Source: Alphaproteobacteria bacterium (GTDB lineage Bacteria; Pseudomonadota; Alphaproteobacteria; Caulobacterales; Aquidulcibacteraceae). Taken from it: a stretch of 64,000 nt of DNA. The DNA is taken from NCBI GenBank assembly GCA_027485915.1, contig JAIXQA010000036.1, forward strand, positions 1 through 64,000. The letters run 5' to 3'. This document shows, one piece after another, positions 1 to 8,207 of the stretch. A program made the position numbers and the translations under genes. Positions within the stretch are counted from its first letter, which is position 1, and each line of letters starts with the position of its first letter. The notes under the pieces are model-generated. The model was not told where the DNA came from and searched no databases. It saw nothing but the letters and a program-made list of their open reading frames with translations.

Positions 1-72
1 GCACATGCTTCTAAAATGAGGCCTTTGCGAACTAGGCGGGGGCAATGACACCACCGAGGAGGGCTCATGATC

Positions 73-256
73 CTCCCTCAAGCACACAGACTTATCAAGC
101 CGGGGCGCACGGTTTGCGTCGTATTCCGGGCCAGTCCGTTAATCTGGCCCACTCTATTTGGCGCGTACCACGCGCCCCGGCCCCTCTGCCCTTTCTTCAA
201 GGGCACACGGCGTCCCCCCGGTGGTTTCCCACGCGGGGCTATGGGTGTTGGGGGAG
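73..256. ncRNA. Candidate structured RNA, about 185 nt, possibly 6S-like
   Basis: No convincing coding gene lies in 1-272, but the stretch folds well. CTCCCTCAA at 73-81 can pair with TTGGGGGAG at 248-256 (one G-U), and the helix continues with 83-85/245-247. GCCGGGGCGC at 99-108 is a perfect complement of 172-181. Local perfect stems are 128-133/145-150, 187-193/199-205 and 221-224/229-232; 160-165/171-176 is an alternative to the 99-108 helix. The size, a long closing stem, an apical arm and a small hairpin on the 3' side recall bacterial 6S RNA, and the motif GGGCCAGTCC (128-137) also occurs in E. coli 6S. That identity is inference. The strand is unproven, since stems read equally on both, and no T-run terminator is visible. 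Confidence 0.35.
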
Positions 257-272
257 AAGGAATGTCACGACA

Positions 273-1868
273 TCAGGTTGGGATGGATTGAAATGTGTTT
301 TCATCAACCGATTGGGCTTCAATACGGAGTGTAAAAGTTGATCCAAGGCCGGGTGTGCTGACCAGCGTCACATCGCCGCCCATCGCTTGGGCGAGCTTTT
401 TGGTAATGGCCAGACCGAGCCCAGTGCCTTCTTGTGACCGTGTTGCGGTGCCGTCGACTTGGACAAACGGTACGAACAAGCGCGCCTGATTTTCGGGTGC
501 GATGCCAATACCTGTATCCGCGACAGCAATGCAGAGATTCCGGTTTGCCTGATTTCCTTCTAAATAGGCTCGTATATGCACCTGACCATTTTGTGTGAAT
601 TTGCAGGCATTGGAGGCTAAATTAAACACACACTGCTTTAGGCGAAGACCGTCTATCGCAAGGATTGGAATTTCCGCCTCAACATTGATAGCAATGCTTG
701 TGCCCTGCTTTGCCGCTAACGGGCGGACGGCATCCGCAACGCCCTGCAGGATTGAGTCAATACGGACCGGGCCAGGATTGAGCTTGAACTTGCCCGATTC
801 AATGGTGGAAAGATCAAGCACCTCATTGATCAAGGTCAACAAATGATCTGCTGCCCGACGTATGCGGCGAGCATCCTCTGGGCTCGCAATTTCGGGAGCT
901 TTTTCAAGATCCTCCTCAAGAATATCCGAGTAGCCGATGATCGAGTTCAGGGGGGTTCGCAACTCATGGCTCATCGTGAACAGGAATTGTGATTTCAAAC
1001 GGCTGGATTCTGAGGACGCCTGTTGGGCCGAAGCCATCAGGATTTGTTTCCTAACTTGTCCACGCGCAACGAACCACGCAAGGACTCCAGCCAAAACCAG
1101 CCAGCTCAATACGAGAACGGCAAGGCTTGAAAATCCAACACTGCCGGGGTGTTCGTGGTCCCAAATAAGCGTGGTGCCAGATAGATGGAGTTGGGCAGCC
1201 GATCGTTGTGAAAGGTTTTGCGCATTTGGTGCGACCCGAAGGTTTTCAAGGCCCAATGATTCGCCCAGCTTTTTGAGTTTGGCCGCGTCCAGCACTCTAA
1301 TCAGCGCGACCTGGTCACGAATAGGGCCGCTCCCTTCAGCTGGGAGAACGGGCTTAGTCGACAGGATGAATAGGGTGTTTCCAGCGTGGAAGACTTGATC
1401 GCTATCCAGCGTCAAAGCGGATGCTTTAAAATGCTTGCTGAGCGCGGCATCAATTGCTTGGAGATTAGCGGGAGTAAGTGCGGCGGCCGAGGAATATCGC
1501 GTTTCGCCAGCGCGGGCGATATGAACGTACTCAACAAGATCGGTAAAAAAAATCTCTTTGACCCAAGCTGGGTTCCAGCTTTTGGTAATATTGTCATACG
1601 CCGCCTGCCAATTGCTCCAGTCGAGTGACAAGTCCCGCACGTCGGTGATGTGGCCTTGGATCTCATTTGAAACAAGCTGCTGAGAATTGGACGCAAACAC
1701 TCGGTCTTGCTCGGTCGCAAAATATCTCAACAGTCCGAGTGCCATGACCAATACGACGGCCACAAGCGCAAAAATCGGCGCCCCAACGCTGGCCCAAGCT
1801 TGGCGTTTGAGGTCGGCACTAAAGGCGGGCTTTTCCGTTAGCCCGGCCATGAGAGCAGATGATGACAT
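273..1868 (-). CDS. Membrane-bound sensor histidine kinase with CHASE4-like sensor
   Basis: 531 aa. One membrane segment lies at about residues 28-49 and a second at about 246-268. They enclose a periplasmic region with the CHASE4-type DWSNWQAAYD pattern (residues 83-92), so an extracytoplasmic signal is likely sensed. The kinase core follows: HELRTP with phospho-accepting His301, the N box around Asn420, DTGIGI at 451-456 and GTGLGLAI at 481-488. There is no receiver domain and no adjacent response regulator, so it is an orphan whose partner is elsewhere. The start has no Shine-Dalgarno; instead an 11-bp perfect inverted repeat ends 1 nt upstream of the ATG, so either the start is wrong (Met7 is an alternative) or initiation is controlled by that structure. 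The signal is unknown. Confidence 0.9.
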   Translation of the reverse strand: MSSSALMAGLTEKPAFSADLKRQAWASVGAPIFALVAVVLVMALGLLRYFATEQDRVFASNSQQLVSNEIQGHITDVRDLSLDWSNWQAAYDNITKSWNPAWVKEIFFTDLVEYVHIARAGETRYSSAAALTPANLQAIDAALSKHFKASALTLDSDQVFHAGNTLFILSTKPVLPAEGSGPIRDQVALIRVLDAAKLKKLGESLGLENLRVAPNAQNLSQRSAAQLHLSGTTLIWDHEHPGSVGFSSLAVLVLSWLVLAGVLAWFVARGQVRKQILMASAQQASSESSRLKSQFLFTMSHELRTPLNSIIGYSDILEEDLEKAPEIASPEDARRIRRAADHLLTLINEVLDLSTIESGKFKLNPGPVRIDSILQGVADAVRPLAAKQGTSIAINVEAEIPILAIDGLRLKQCVFNLASNACKFTQNGQVHIRAYLEGNQANRNLCIAVADTGIGIAPENQARLFVPFVQVDGTATRSQEGTGLGLAITKKLAQAMGGDVTLVSTPGLGSTFTLRIEAQSVDENTFQSIPT

Positions 1869-1869
1869 T

Positions 1870-1900
1870 TAGGATCGTCCTACAAGAGAGGACGATCCTA
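1870..1900 (-). promoter_or_regulatory. Perfect inverted repeat abutting the histidine-kinase start
   Basis: TAGGATCGTCC (1870-1880) and GGACGATCCTA (1890-1900) form a perfect 11-bp stem with a 9-nt loop. On the transcript it would end one base before the kinase ATG and occupy the place of the ribosome binding site. It may be a translational control hairpin or a dyad operator. No T-run follows, so it is not a standard terminator. The rest of 1901-2061 is AT-rich and I recognise nothing in it. Confidence 0.5.
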
Positions 1901-2061
1901 TCGAACAAGGCTTGTTAAATGATTTATTGTTGAACCTGTTGAGCGCTGATTACCAAAATTTACTTAAGATTTTTGAAGCGCTATTTCAATCAACCAAAGG
2001 TTATAGGTAAGTCTAATCCATTCCAATCTCGTAGGAGGCCAAATTTATTTTAAGAATAGTC

Positions 2062-3432
2062 TTACGGTGTCTTTACGCTATTGGCGGAGATTTTCTGCGA
2101 AGCGCTCAAGAGCATAACTTTGGTTGACGCGTCGGTATCAAACACAGAATACCAGCCTTGCGGCTCATGCGGCGGATCGCCGACATAGGCGGTTTCTTTC
2201 GGCTTCATCCGATAATCATCATGTAAGGCGCGGCCTTCGCCGCCCCAAGCCCAGAAGTTGATGCCAGCGATCTCGCCGCCGCGTTGATGGCTCTCCAGCA
2301 AGGACTTGATGATCAGGTCATAAAATTGGTCGCGCCATTTGGTTGATGTTCCAGGTTCATAAGACGCATCATCGCGGGGGAAGCCAAATTCTTCGATGAC
2401 GAGCGGCTTTTTGAGGGCATTGGTGATGGTAACAGAGTTGGCAATGTAGGCCGAGGTTTCTTTCGCCACCGTTGGGAAGCTGCCCTCTAAATCCTTGGGG
2501 TCCGCCCAAGACCAATTTTGCGGCCAAATATGGGCTGTCGTATAATCGATGTTCGGGCTGTCTTGGGCTGTTTGGGTCAAAGCCAGATCGTCATTGCAAC
2601 CCTTCGGACCCTCATGCCCAACACTGACCAAGTGGTTCGGGTCCAGCGATTTAATCAAAGCGGCCGTGCGATCAATCCAGCCCTTATAGGCTGTAAAGCG
2701 TTTGGCTATCACCTCATCTGTCCCACCCGGTCGCGGCTCATTGCATAATTGCCATGACATGATCGTTGGATCATCCTTGTAGGGCTTGTTGGTGACGCTA
2801 TTGGTGCGTGTCACCAAGCTTTTTACATAGGCCTCATATTTGGAGAGAGCGGCTTGGTTTTCATAAAATTGCGAGACAAAATCCGGGAAGGCAGGCCAAG
2901 GATGGGCCGGATCATTCATATCGATATAGCTGCCCCCATTGGTCCAAGCCTCATAGGTTCCAAGCCCGCCCGACCATTCCCAGAAATTTGTCAGATAAAG
3001 AATCGCCGTCATGCCGCGCTCTGCCATCAGCGCAAGGGCCGTGTCCAAGCCTTTGAGGAGGCTCTCGTTCAGAGTGCCGTCAGAGGTTTGGAAAGCGGGG
3101 TTGAGCGAGTTCTTTAAGGGCGACAATTCAGAGGAGGCCAAGAGCCGTAAGTTCGTTATGCCATGTTCAGCCAGCATATCCAATTCGCGCTCGAGTCTGC
3201 CCGGATTGCCGATTACAGGGTCCGGCGAGGCGGCATAGGCGGCATACCAAAGATTTGCCCCGACATAATAATAGGGCTTGCCCTGTTTAATGAATTGCTG
3301 GCCCTGAGTGGTGATAAAGCTCGGCCCGGTGTCCCTAGAAGGGCTGCAACCAGCTAAACCAAAAGAAGAAAGTCCAGTCGCAGCAAGACCCATCCCAGCC
3401 AAGCCAAACGACAATTCCCGACGGTTTACCAT
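2062..3432 (-). CDS. Tat-exported lipoprotein glycoside hydrolase, GH5 family (mannanase/cellulase-like)
   Basis: 456 aa from the ATG at 3432, chosen because GGAGAA lies 8 nt upstream. The N-terminus has a twin-arginine signal (NRRELSFGL) ending in a lipobox-like LAGC, so it is probably an envelope lipoprotein. The body reads as a GH5-type (beta/alpha)8 glycosidase: a GKPYYYVGANLWY opening strand, the LCNEPRPGG motif with the likely acid/base Glu, and PLVIEEFGFPRD with the likely nucleophile Glu. The layout resembles GH5_7 endo-beta-mannanases, so a mannan or other beta-glycan is the expected substrate, but specificity is inferred. It sits alone between two signalling genes, with no other polysaccharide genes nearby. 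Confidence 0.8.
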   Translation of the reverse strand: MVNRRELSFGLAGMGLAATGLSSFGLAGCSPSRDTGPSFITTQGQQFIKQGKPYYYVGANLWYAAYAASPDPVIGNPGRLERELDMLAEHGITNLRLLASSELSPLKNSLNPAFQTSDGTLNESLLKGLDTALALMAERGMTAILYLTNFWEWSGGLGTYEAWTNGGSYIDMNDPAHPWPAFPDFVSQFYENQAALSKYEAYVKSLVTRTNSVTNKPYKDDPTIMSWQLCNEPRPGGTDEVIAKRFTAYKGWIDRTAALIKSLDPNHLVSVGHEGPKGCNDDLALTQTAQDSPNIDYTTAHIWPQNWSWADPKDLEGSFPTVAKETSAYIANSVTITNALKKPLVIEEFGFPRDDASYEPGTSTKWRDQFYDLIIKSLLESHQRGGEIAGINFWAWGGEGRALHDDYRMKPKETAYVGDPPHEPQGWYSVFDTDASTKVMLLSASQKISANSVKTP

Positions 3433-3536
3433 GCCACTTTCTCCACAATACAACCCAATGGATCGCCTGTATGGGCAATTAAAACAGCGCTGTCAATTTA
3501 GAAATGGGCGGAAGGCGCAGGTGCCATTTTTGCCTA

Positions 3537-4892
3537 TTATCTTACTCTAAAGTCGGAAAGTGCGATGCTTAGCCGTTTGACTTTGTCATAAAAGGTTTTG
3601 CGCGGCAGACCCAAGGCGGCGATGGCCGTTTGGATATCGCCACCTGATTCCTGCAACGTCTGCTCGATAAAGGCCTTCTCAAACTCGGCCACGCGCGCTT
3701 TCAGATTATGGGTCGTGAGGGGCAGTTCAGCGCGTGAGGTCGCGCGCTTTCCATCCCAAAGGCCCAATACATTTTGTTCGGCGAAGTTTTGCAATTCCCG
3801 CACATTTCCCGGCCAATCATGGCTGTGCAAATAGCGATAGACATCCGGCGATAGGGCAGGGGACTTGCGGCCATAACGCTTTGCCGCTTGGTCTTGAAAT
3901 AGGCCATAAAGGAGGGGGATATCCTCGCGTCTTTGACGCAAAGGCGGTATCTTTAAGGTCAAACTATTGAGGCGAAAAAGTAGGGTTGGAAAGAAACTGC
4001 CTTCTTGCACGCGCTCGCTTAATTGCGTGGAACTAGCGGCCACAATGCGGGCATCAAAAGGTCTGGATTGATTGGCCCCCAGGGGCGTTACCTCCCGCAC
4101 TTCCAAGGCGCGATGTAGCTTATGTTGCACCTTCATGGGTGCGGCATCAATGGCATCTAAGAAGAGCGTGCTTTTATGAGCCAGTTCCAGCCGCCCGATG
4201 CGCGCTTTAAAGGCTGCTGGATAGGCTCCTTGGGCAACGCCAAACAATTCCTCGTCTAGCAGTGCGTCAGGAATCGCGCCGCAATCGATGGTGACCATCT
4301 GCCTTCGACTGCGGTTACTTTGTGCATGCAGCATGGCTGCGACAAGGCTTTTGCCGGTGCCAGTTTCGCCCTCGATCAGGACGTCGACATCAATCTCGGC
4401 TACTTGGGCGATGGTTCGACGCAGGGCGGTGATGGCGCTCGACATTCCATAAAGGGGCCCGCCCTCAATGGCATCAGGAACACAGTCGCGCAGGTGTCTG
4501 ACCTCCAGCGTTAACGCGCGGCGCTCTAGCGCGCGTTGGGCGGTCAACACCAATTGTTCGGGTAAAAATGGCTTAGACAAAAAGTCATAAGCACCTTGGC
4601 GGACGGCATTGACCGCTGTGGTAATGTCCGCATGTCCGGAAACCAGAATGACCGGCACTTCCGGGTCAATCGCTCTCACCCGTCGGAAAAGCTCCAGACC
4701 ATCCATGCCGGGCATCCGTAAGTCGCAGACGATAATGCCATCAAAACGATCGGAAAAGGCAGCGAGTCCCGCTTCGGCAGAGTCGAAGGCAAATACCTTC
4801 AGTCCTGCAAGCTGAAGCGTCTGTTGATGTGCGGCAAGGACATCGGGCTCGTCATCAATCAGAAGGACTGAGTCAGGAACAAGAGGAATCAT
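3537..4892 (-). CDS. dctD: DctD-like NtrC-family response regulator with degenerate AAA+ motifs
   Basis: 451 aa: receiver domain (phospho-accepting Asp57 in VCDLRMPGMDG), AAA+ domain from about residue 145 to 370 with Walker A GETGTGKS (175-182), and a Fis-type helix-turn-helix at the C-terminus. It overlaps the upstream sensor kinase by 4 nt, and dctA lies beyond that kinase, so it presumably controls dicarboxylate uptake. Two hallmark motifs are altered: the sigma54-contact loop GAFTGA reads GAYPAA (222-227), and Walker B reads LFLDAID with Ala in place of the usual catalytic Glu. It may therefore not act as a standard sigma54 activator. The symbol rests on architecture and context. Confidence 0.8.
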   Translation of the reverse strand: MIPLVPDSVLLIDDEPDVLAAHQQTLQLAGLKVFAFDSAEAGLAAFSDRFDGIIVCDLRMPGMDGLELFRRVRAIDPEVPVILVSGHADITTAVNAVRQGAYDFLSKPFLPEQLVLTAQRALERRALTLEVRHLRDCVPDAIEGGPLYGMSSAITALRRTIAQVAEIDVDVLIEGETGTGKSLVAAMLHAQSNRSRRQMVTIDCGAIPDALLDEELFGVAQGAYPAAFKARIGRLELAHKSTLFLDAIDAAPMKVQHKLHRALEVREVTPLGANQSRPFDARIVAASSTQLSERVQEGSFFPTLLFRLNSLTLKIPPLRQRREDIPLLYGLFQDQAAKRYGRKSPALSPDVYRYLHSHDWPGNVRELQNFAEQNVLGLWDGKRATSRAELPLTTHNLKARVAEFEKAFIEQTLQESGGDIQTAIAALGLPRKTFYDKVKRLSIALSDFRVR

Positions 4893-6571
4893 TTTGCTGG
4901 CCTCAAGCGCATCAAAAAGGCCGCCCCTTTTGGCGGACTGTCGGCAACCAGTTCGCCACCAAAATCAGCCATAATGTCGCGCGAGATAACAAGGCCCAAG
5001 CCTAACCCGTCGCGCTTGGTTGTCGAAAAGGGCTGAAACAGACTTTGACGTGTCTCTGTAGAAAGGCCAGGACCATTGTCGGCAACCTTCAAAACGACAA
5101 AGCCATCTTCCTGTTCAATCGAAAGATGGATTTCAACGCCTGTTTGCCCGGCGTCCAAGGCATTGGCCATCAGATTAACAAGCACTTGCTCGAGCCGAAC
5201 CGCTTCGGCTTGCACCAAAGCATCTTCCTTCGGCTGATGGATGACCGCGTTCAACGTCGCGAGTCGATCTCGCAGCAAAAGGAGAGCACCGTCGATCACT
5301 TTGCTGAGGGATACAGATGTTATGGTTCCCGTGGCCTTACGGGCAAAGCCCAATAGCTCTGATGTGATCATGCCGATGCGCGCCGCCAAACCGATTACCC
5401 GGTTCAGATTATCGCGCGCCTCATCGGTCTGGCCGCGGTCCAAAAAGGTCACCGCGTTGCTGGTATAGGCAGAAATGGCCGCTAAAGGCTGGTTGATCTC
5501 ATGGCCAACCCCGGTAGCAATTTGGCCCAAAGCTGCGAGTTTATTGAGTTGGACGAGACGCTCGCTCATCTCACGTTGTTGAATCGCAAGGTTCCGCTCT
5601 GCTTTGAAGGCTGCACTGCGGCGTAAATAGATCATCGCAAGACCCAGCGCGAACAAGGCAAATAAACCAGCCAGCACACTAGTTCTGCTAGACAATACCG
5701 CCGCGCGGATCGTGTCTTGGGTCTCGGTCAAAACATGAAGTTGCCAGTCATTGGCCAGCTGCTTGACTGCTTCTGCGTACTTCTTCGAAGCGATGTCATC
5801 GTCTTGAACCACCCCAACTTGCCCGTTTTGATAGAGCGGTAAAACTTGTAGCGGATTGGTGCCATAATCGAGGTCACGCAGCATTTTGTTTTGGGTTGGT
5901 TGGCTCAAGGGTTGGACCGTTTTGAACCGCCAGTCGCGATTGCTGGTAATCAAAATGACGCCATGGGAATTGGTCGCGAAGACGGTCACGCCGGCTTTTC
6001 GCCATTCGGCCTCTAAATTGTCGAACTCAACTTTAGAAACAATTACACCAAGAATCTGTCCACCTGCTTGTAATTGTCGCGCAATATAAAGGCCCGGACG
6101 CCGGGAGACAGTACCGAGTGCGAATTGCTCTGATTGACCCTTGCTGAGTGCTTCGCGGAAGTAGGGTCTAAAGCCATAATTCTGGCCAACAAAGGTTTCA
6201 GGTCTTTGCCAATTACTCGACGCCAAAGTCAGGCCCTTAGTATCCAGCAGATAGATTGCTGCGGCCCCCATGTCTTGGCTAAGCGCTTCAAGTTTGCGGT
6301 TAAAGTCGGCCAGTCGCCGACCATTCTCGCCCGCCAAGACCGCCCGTGCATCGGCGTCTTGCGCAAGCACCAGGGTTGCCAGTCGAAACCGCTCATGTTC
6401 GCGCTCAAGGGCTGAAGCGAGAAGCTCCGCCGACACATCCCCGCGTTTACCTGCCTCTAGGATAGCTTGGTTACGGGCAATCGAGTCGGAAAAGACAAAG
6501 CTGGCAGCAATGAGAATGAGTGTGGCCGCCAGCACCGCAACGAAGAAGAGTTTCTGCGTAGGACGATCCAT
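4889..6571 (-). CDS. dctB: DctB-like C4-dicarboxylate sensor histidine kinase
   Basis: 560 aa from the ATG at 6571; GAGGA stands 7 nt upstream, while a longer reading opens with GTG at 6658 and has no ribosome site. An N-terminal membrane anchor is followed by a dCache/PAS-like periplasmic sensor (pattern GQNYGFRPYFREAL, then GLYIARQ), a second membrane segment, and a kinase core with GVGHEINQPLAAI carrying the phospho-His, LVNLMANALDA (N box), DNGPGL and GLGLGL. The HEINQPL box and the periplasmic double-PAS pattern are typical of DctB, which senses succinate, malate or fumarate. It is translationally coupled to the dctD-like gene and divergent from dctA. Confidence 0.85.
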   Translation of the reverse strand: MDRPTQKLFFVAVLAATLILIAASFVFSDSIARNQAILEAGKRGDVSAELLASALEREHERFRLATLVLAQDADARAVLAGENGRRLADFNRKLEALSQDMGAAAIYLLDTKGLTLASSNWQRPETFVGQNYGFRPYFREALSKGQSEQFALGTVSRRPGLYIARQLQAGGQILGVIVSKVEFDNLEAEWRKAGVTVFATNSHGVILITSNRDWRFKTVQPLSQPTQNKMLRDLDYGTNPLQVLPLYQNGQVGVVQDDDIASKKYAEAVKQLANDWQLHVLTETQDTIRAAVLSSRTSVLAGLFALFALGLAMIYLRRSAAFKAERNLAIQQREMSERLVQLNKLAALGQIATGVGHEINQPLAAISAYTSNAVTFLDRGQTDEARDNLNRVIGLAARIGMITSELLGFARKATGTITSVSLSKVIDGALLLLRDRLATLNAVIHQPKEDALVQAEAVRLEQVLVNLMANALDAGQTGVEIHLSIEQEDGFVVLKVADNGPGLSTETRQSLFQPFSTTKRDGLGLGLVISRDIMADFGGELVADSPPKGAAFLMRLRPAK

Positions 6572-6764
6572 CTGCGCTTCCTCAGCTTGCATTGGCTTCT
6601 GCTCAGCAGGTGGCGGAAAGTCACACAATTTGCAATCAATTTGTGTGAAAAATCGCACGAATTCTAGATACTGCTACAATAAATCACTGTATTAATATGA
6701 TTTTATTTCTGTTCGATTGAATTTTACCTCCTCAAAGAATGTCGCTAAATTTCCATGAATAAGG

Positions 6765-8174
6765 ATGACGATAGGTCAGTCGATAAAACCGTGGGGAAAT
6801 GCCTTGGCCATCAGCCAACCAATTACAAGCGGGTCTAGCGCTGCCCTAGCCAAGCCAGTGGCTTGGTATCAGCAATTATATACCCAAGTGGTGATTGCGG
6901 TCGTCCTCGGCATCGCCATTGGTGCCATCTTCCCTAGCTTTGGCGCGAGCCTAAAGCCACTTGGAGATGCCTTCATCAATCTGGTGAAGATGATAATTGC
7001 GCCTGTCATTTTCTTGACCGTGGTCACCGGCCTGGGTGGCATGGCACAGGTCAATCAGATTGGCAGCGTTTTCGGCAAAGCTTTGGCCTATTTTCTGACG
7101 GTTTCCACATTTGCACTCGCGATTGGCTTGGTCGTCGGCAATTTGGTTCAACCGGGCGCAGGCATGAATATCGATCCCGCGACTTTGGATGGGAAACTTG
7201 TCGAGAACTACACCCAGCGCGCCCACGAGCAGAGCCTGTTAGGCTTTGTGATGAACATCATTCCAAAGACGCCGATCAGCGCTTTGGCCGAAGGCGAAAT
7301 CCTGCAAGTGCTGTTGATTGCAGTCCTAACCGGCATTGCCATTGCCGCTGTAGGCGAGCCTGCTCGTCCGCTCTTGAGTGTGCTGGAAGCGGCCAATCAA
7401 GTGGTATTCAAGCTGGTTCATATGTTGATGAAGCTAGCCCCGATCGGTGCCTTTGGCGCGATGGCTTTTACGATCGGCAAGTTTGGCGTGGGAAGCCTTG
7501 TAAGCCTCGGTTCGCTCATCATCACCTTTTATGTCACCTCGCTCTTATTCGTTCTGGTGGTCCTCGGCCTCATTGCAAGGATGGCTGGCTTCTCCATCTT
7601 TCAACTGGTGCGCTACATTAAAGACGAGCTCTTGCTCGTGCTCGGCACATCCTCGTCGGAAGCGGCCCTGCCGACTTTGATGGAAAAGCTAGAGCGGGCA
7701 GGGTGCCGGAAAGAAGTCGTCGGGATTGTTCTGCCAACTGGATACTCGTTCAATCTAGACGGTACGAACATCTACATGACCTTGGCTGCAACCTTCATCG
7801 CGCAAGCTGTTGGTATCGACCTTTCGTTGCACGATCAGCTGCTCTTGATAGGTGTGGCGGCCATCAGCTCTAAGGGCGCGGCAGGGGTTACGGGGGCCGG
7901 CTTTGTGATTTTGGCGGCGACGCTTTCAGTCGTGCCGTCAGTTCCCGTTGCGGGCATGGCACTGATCCTTGGCATAGACCGCTTCATGAGCGAGTGTCGT
8001 GCCCTAACAAACCTGATGGGAAACGCCGTTGCGACGATTGTCGTCGCACGTTGGGAAGGAGCACTAGACAGTGCTCAGCTAAAGCTTGCGCTTTCGTCAC
8101 CGAAGAGCTTAACGGCGAGCGGGCAAGCCACGAAAGCAGACGATTTAAATCCAGCGACAATTGACGTCGACTAA
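6765..8174 (+). CDS. dctA: C4-dicarboxylate/proton symporter DctA (SDF family)
   Basis: 469 aa. Family features include the N-terminal helix pair with [21 protein letters not shown], a serine-rich re-entrant loop [16 protein letters not shown], and [23 protein letters not shown], the substrate/cation site of SDF (dicarboxylate/glutamate) carriers. It should import succinate, fumarate or malate across the inner membrane. The ATG has AAGG directly against it, so the spacing is poor; a TTG 13 codons downstream with GGGGA before it is an alternative. The 193-bp divergent region toward dctB shows no GG-N10-GC sigma54 promoter that I can find, which is unusual for a DctB/D-controlled dctA. Confidence 0.92.
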   Translation: MTIGQSIKPWGNALAISQPITSGSSAALAKPVAWYQQLYTQVVIAVVLGIAIGAIFPSFGASLKPLGDAFINLVKMIIAPVIFLTVVTGLGGMAQVNQIGSVFGKALAYFLTVSTFALAIGLVVGNLVQPGAGMNIDPATLDGKLVENYTQRAHEQSLLGFVMNIIPKTPISALAEGEILQVLLIAVLTGIAIAAVGEPARPLLSVLEAANQVVFKLVHMLMKLAPIGAFGAMAFTIGKFGVGSLVSLGSLIITFYVTSLLFVLVVLGLIARMAGFSIFQLVRYIKDELLLVLGTSSSEAALPTLMEKLERAGCRKEVVGIVLPTGYSFNLDGTNIYMTLAATFIAQAVGIDLSLHDQLLLIGVAAISSKGAAGVTGAGFVILAATLSVVPSVPVAGMALILGIDRFMSECRALTNLMGNAVATIVVARWEGALDSAQLKLALSSPKSLTASGQATKADDLNPATIDVD

Positions 8175-8207
8175 TCCAAAATAAAACGAAATATGGGGAG
8201 AGCTAAC

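Noticed and set aside
45-341. Plus-strand open frame over the first 300 bases
   Set aside because: It runs into the 3' end of the histidine-kinase gene on the other strand, has no ribosome site and no recognisable protein pattern, and the region fits a structured RNA better.
1870-6570. GGATCGTCCTAC shared by the kinase leader hairpin and the dctB start
   Set aside because: The second copy is coding (first codons of dctB) and not part of a dyad; a chance match is the simplest view.
6572-6764. sigma54 promoter for dctA
   Set aside because: No GG-N10-GC element was found on either strand in the divergent gap.
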